Shown here one piece after another: positions 62,001-64,000 of a stretch of 64,000 bases of DNA. Source of the DNA: UBA6168 sp041741095 (GTDB lineage: Bacteria; Bacteroidota; Bacteroidia; Chitinophagales; Saprospiraceae); NCBI GenBank assembly GCA_041741095.1, contig JBGSKQ010000111.1:84633-148632 (forward strand). The letters run 5' to 3'. The first letter of the stretch is position 1. The number at the start of each line of letters is the position of its first letter. The notes beneath the pieces are model-generated. The model was not told the DNA's origin, searched no databases, and was given only the letters and a program-made list of their open reading frames with translations. The position numbers were made by a program, and so were the translations under genes.

Positions 62001-62092
62001 TCGGGGCATTGGTTTTGGAGCCATATTACGCCTGGCCGCTCTTGAAGGAAACCAAGGGCACCTTTGGCCTGAACATAGTTCCAGGTTGGTAA
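59027..62092 (+). CDS. Envelope protein: zinc peptidase-like + PD40 propeller + outer-membrane barrel
   Basis: A 1021-residue protein with a signal peptide ending VQAQ. Residues about 36-270 look like a gluzincin peptidase domain with HELVH at 137-141 and a downstream Glu in WMIEGLAEYM, the expected third zinc ligand. Residues about 285-600 contain TolB-like WD40/PD40 repeats (SPVLSPNGKYVLFLSE, PAWSPDGKSIVV, PAWSPDGSKLVYS). Residues about 640-1021 resemble a BamA/TamA-type surface-antigen barrel (repeated aromatic strands, GYPWYVRGYEFG, LFTELSVFMDGGLAW, ending NIVPGW). It may be an outer-membrane enzyme or assembly factor. It is transcribed away from the pigment operon and has its own terminator. 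Confidence 0.78.
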   Translation: MRNISLLLASTFLLAIWALPVQAQYFGRNKPKYENYDFKVVQTPHFEIYQYLDNPEVLEELANQAEHWYLLHQAVLADTFNHKNPLLIYNDHPDFQQTNAIMGEIGVGTGGVTEGLKNRVILPVAMSNAQTKHVLGHELVHAFQYHMIIEGDSTSIRNLGNLPLWMIEGLAEYMSIGRVDANTSLWMRDAVINDKVPRIKDLYNPEFFPYRWGQAFWAFIAGWKGDDIIKPFFVYTAKYGFEKATKVILGVDEKELSKLWVDAIKNHYAQYVGDKKERFIGRPFVTNEKGGGRLNISPVLSPNGKYVLFLSEKDLFSIDIFLADAVNGKIIRKVHSGTKGGHLDDISFIESAGTWSPNSREIAFVAVKDGSNVLVIKDLKGKTLETFKIKGVPAFSNPAWSPDGKSIVVAGLVKGQIDLFQVALKSKDVVQLTNDKYSEMEPAWSPDGSKLVYSTDKQSFEKNADSWTFNLAIMDIGTKQVEDLGFFYGADNLNPVYDANGNILFLSNRDGFRNMYRYEPATGKVYQMTDFLTGISGITPYAPAISVSIKEDRDRLFFTHYINGKHNIYKAKSEDFLQREVPTDSVDLAAATLLKINKQAPNIVEANLSKIDKLEDLPATSMVKVPYKAKFKLDYIGGGGGIGIGTGGMFGGTTTGLSGGVDILFGDMLGDHQLFTSLFLNGEIYDFGGAVAYLNKRHRFNWGVGLSHMPLQSGRFSPLFLDSLEFDNGEKALVYHGVTDIIRIFQEKVDVFAQYPFSKILRVEGGASLSYYSNRVDRYDQYYTLGGSYLGQEKTRLDPDETGLNLFKGTLASVNAGLVGDNSYFGIASPVKGYRFRVSGERYFGDYDFYNLTLDGRKYFHAKPFTLAARAMHYGRYGKDANTFYPLYLGYPWYVRGYEFGNASEVLQQNKRSLDELFGSKLAVGNVELRVPFTGPEQLALIKSKFLFTELSVFMDGGLAWDTFDKGSDNSLRSFDLNPLFSAGVSMRINLFGALVLEPYYAWPLLKETKGTFGLNIVPGW

Positions 62093-62116
62093 GGACTGAG
62101 GCTAAAAAATAAAATA

Positions 62117-62154
62117 AAGCCCGGCCAGCAGTTGCTGTTGCCGGGCTTGTTTTT
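62117..62154 (+). terminator. Intrinsic terminator after the peptidase-barrel gene
   Basis: AAGCCCGGC (62117-62125) pairs perfectly with GCCGGGCTT (62140-62148), followed by GTTTTT. It lies 25 nt after the stop codon. Confidence 0.8.
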
Positions 62155-62175
62155 AGATATGTGGAGAAACTCTTT

Positions 62176-62559
62176 TCAATAAGTGACTATCAACTTACTG
62201 TTTTCACTGTCAAAGCGGATGTTGATGCGGGGGGCTTCGAAACCAATCTGCAAATCATCTACCCCTAAAAATTGCAAAATGCCATTATCCTCCACCACTG
62301 AGATCGTCAAATTTGACTTTAGGGAATACTCCCTGGTCGCCAGTAAGCCACCAAAGGAGCCAGAAAAACATAAGTTGTTTCCACTTACTTGCACCCCAGT
62401 GAATGAACCGGAAACAATATTGTAAGAGCAAACTTCCAATCCATTTGACGCATTGGTAATTACCAAATTTTGATAATCCCTGTTGATACTAAATTCTTTA
62501 ATTAGGTTTCCGCTCATGTCACGGAACTGGTAATCGGTGTTAAGTTGACAGGCTGCCAT
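62176..62559 (-). CDS. Small hypothetical protein
   Basis: A 127-residue protein of beta-rich character (QFRDMSGNLIKEFSINRDYQ, YSLKSNLTISVVEDNGILQF, INIRFDSENSKLIVTY) with no signal peptide and no recognised domain. It may be a jelly-roll or lipocalin-like small protein. It is convergent with the peptidase-barrel gene. A perfect hairpin lies 55 nt upstream of its ATG. Confidence 0.5.
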   Translation of the reverse strand: MAACQLNTDYQFRDMSGNLIKEFSINRDYQNLVITNASNGLEVCSYNIVSGSFTGVQVSGNNLCFSGSFGGLLATREYSLKSNLTISVVEDNGILQFLGVDDLQIGFEAPRINIRFDSENSKLIVTY

Positions 62560-63155
62560 GTTGTTGTGTTTAGGTTTTAGGTTGAAACTTTAGGTTTTTG
62601 TCTTTTCAAAAAGCAAGGGGCAATTTGCCCCTTGTTGTGCTTTTTAGGGTTAAGGAACTTTTACTGCCTTGGCCTTAATTAGTAAACCCAAAAGGGAGAA
62701 ATGTTCCAACAGTAGATCTTTATTGATGTAACGGAATAAGCAGTTTATGTAACATCCACAACATGCGTGGACAATCAAGCTAAAAACATACATGGGTTCC
62801 GGCTACGCTTGGGGTCGGCTTTGGTCAACATTTTGGAAGCCCATGCATATTTTTTCAAAAGTCTCGAAGAGGTTTTTTTGGTGGCCAGGAAATTGCCACT
62901 GGCCAAGGCGGGGAGGAAGTTTTTTTTACTGCAACTGCTCAATGTGGGCGAGGTGGTTAGGGTTGGTTTCTTGGGGAAGTAGGATTGTAAATACTACTTA
63001 TGTTATGTTTTCATTTGATTGATACAAAGATAGAATGGCAATGAAGGAAGGACTAATTTTTTTCTCACCAAACGTAACTTCCTAATTTGATTTTTATTAG
63101 CAAGAATGCTTTATTTGCAAAGTCTTACGTCTAAATAAACCGTAAGCTCTAAATC
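62560..63155. other. Gene-poor spacer of about 600 nt
   Basis: Contains a perfect hairpin, CAAGGGGCAA-T-TTGCCCCTTG, at 62614-62634, flanked on both sides by T-runs on the outgoing strand, so it could stop transcription in either direction. A 71-codon plus-strand frame at 62767-62982 (GTG start) has no recognisable features and is not called. The right part carries the promoter of the gene at 63156. Confidence 0.4.
63086..63117 (+). promoter_or_regulatory. Promoter of the gene at 63156
   Basis: TTTG at 63086-63089 and TTTATTTG at 63110-63117 (one mismatch to TAnnTTTG) are 20 nt apart, giving a leader of about 32 nt before the GTG start. Confidence 0.45.
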
Positions 63156-63863
63156 GTGAAACAACCTTCCCAAGATTTATTTGATTTGATAAAAAAAATG
63201 TCGCAGGCAGAAAAGCGCTATTTTTCAGTAACAAATGGCCAAAGCGGAAGAGACAAGGCTTACTACTTGATATTCAAGGAGATAGACAAGATGGAGTTCT
63301 ATGATGAACAACTTTTATTAAAAAACCTAAAAAAACATGGGGCGAAGGTGTCGCAGCTTCATGTTGCCAAGTACAACCTTAATCAGTTGCTGTTAAAGTC
63401 CCTCCGCTCATTTCATGAAAACAACTCTACAGATCAGACCTTGTTTGCGTTGATGGCCGAGGCAAGCTTGTTGAAGGGCAAAGGTTTGTACCTTCAAAGC
63501 CTCAAGCGATTGGGAGTGGCTAAAAAAATGGCCTACAAATTCGAAAGAAATTTGCAGGTATTGGACATCCTGAACAAGGAGGTGTTTTTGAAATTGACAT
63601 TAAACATACAGTTTGAAGATGGAGATTTAAAAGCAATTTATTCCGAAATTGACCAAGTCGAAAAAGCAATAAAATACGAAACAGCCTATCGAAAACTTTG
63701 GCACCAGGCGTTTTCCTGGTACAGGACGAGAAATAAACCAAGGGATGAGGAGTCTTTATCTCAGCTCCAAGAATTTTCAAATCACCCGCTTTTGCATGTA
63801 GAGCCTGCCGATCTTTCTTTTGAAGCTAAGCTAAATTTCTTCTCGATACATGCTATACTCTAA
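63156..63863 (+). pseudogene. Saprospiria-type hypothetical protein, truncated by an insertion
   Basis: The frame starts at GTG 63156 (MKQPSQDLFDLIKKMSQAEKRYF) and gives 235 helical residues before a TAA at 63861. It resembles the N-terminal half of a family of about 500-residue helical, TPR-like proteins common in Saprospiria (recollection). The stop falls exactly where DNA of another character begins, 43 nt before the start of a transposase-like frame. The gene is therefore probably cut by an insertion sequence, with the missing half outside the window. Confidence 0.5.
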
Positions 63864-63905
63864 TGTCGTCAACTTAAGGCAAAAGCAGTATTTTGTGTCA
63901 CAAAA

Positions 63906-64000
63906 ATGCACAAGCCCACCACTATTTTCAAATCGGTAGTGGAACAACTTCAAAGCGAGTCCTTCCATACCGAATACCGTGCTGAAACGAACTATTTTTG
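63906..64000 (+). mobile_element. 5' end of a transposase gene of a likely IS4-type insertion sequence
   Basis: ATG 63906 opens a frame running off the window (MHKPTTIFKSVVEQLQSESF... 31 codons). The start resembles IS4-family transposases of Bacteroidota. The preceding 43 nt (from about 63862, ATGTCGTCAACTTAAGG) would be the left terminal inverted repeat. The right end lies outside the window, so neither the inverted repeat nor the target duplication can be checked here. Confidence 0.45.

Noticed and set aside
62767..62982. 71-codon plus-strand frame with a GTG start
   Set aside because: No ribosome-binding site, domain or context; composition fits chance in a gene-poor spacer.

Overview
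The window looks like a chromosome segment from a Bacteroidota bacterium, most likely of the class Saprospiria (inference). It carries type IX secretion hallmarks: a PorP/SprF-type outer-membrane protein, a PD40-OmpA protein, and two large surface proteins ending in a type A sorting signal and a gliding-motility-associated C-terminal domain. It also has TAnnTTTG-type -7 promoter boxes, a Bacteroidota flexirubin/aryl-polyene gene set and several Bacteroidota-type small lipoproteins. No rRNA, tRNA, CRISPR array, plasmid origin or phage module was seen.

Layout. 1-13571 (+): the end of a GH130-like glycosidase gene, a secreted beta-helix/Ig protein, then a T9SS-associated set (PorP/SprF, PD40-OmpA, giant PKD adhesin-like protein) closed by a 64-nt hairpin. 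13635-26351 (mixed strands): DUF58 protein, 4-hydroxyphenylpyruvate dioxygenase, enoyl-ACP reductase, YitT membrane protein, metallo-hydrolase, QueD-like enzyme, DEAD-box helicase with a long leader, a secreted protein with three beta-trefoil-like repeats, two lipoproteins, and a hybrid two-component system split by a frameshift. 26514-35990 (+): a heavy-metal efflux locus (two His-rich secreted proteins, a DUF2231-like membrane protein, RND pump, TolC-like protein, HlyD-like adaptor). Two PIN-type toxin-antitoxin cassettes, one with a Uma2 gene, sit on the opposite strand between its pump genes. 36081-38126 (-): paaZ. 38223-42134: an accessory island with DUF433 and a broken toxin partner, an AT-rich frameshifted gene, a YhcG-like nuclease and two overlapping RlaP-like nucleotidyltransferases. 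58561-42177 (-): a 16-kb flexirubin/aryl-polyene biosynthesis cluster that begins with a tyrosine ammonia-lyase. It contains FabG, several ketosynthases and ketosynthase-like subunits, two ACPs, hotdog enzymes, an acyltransferase, an FAD enzyme, LolA, a deacetylase and a hotdog-glycosyltransferase fusion. 59027-64000: a peptidase/beta-propeller/beta-barrel fusion, a small hypothetical protein, and a gene cut off by what looks like an insertion sequence running off the right edge.

The pigment cluster fits one pathway: tyrosine is deaminated to 4-coumarate, which primes an ACP-bound polyene built by the KS/KR/DH enzymes; the product is acylated and exported to the outer membrane with help from LolA-like and lipid-modifying enzymes. 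No DarA/DarB-like dialkylresorcinol genes, MMPL exporter or acyl-ligase are visible here.

The most unusual signal is a dispersed set of degenerate heptanucleotide tandem repeats. The unit differs between loci but the period stays 7 (8 or 10 at two loci). They begin at stop codons, abut start codons and in three places lie inside coding sequence. There they form a loop in a ketosynthase-like protein, the linker of a hotdog-glycosyltransferase fusion, and the N-terminus of LolA. A second set of short palindromes (TCCCGA...TCGGGA type) occurs inside or beside these arrays and also inside genes.
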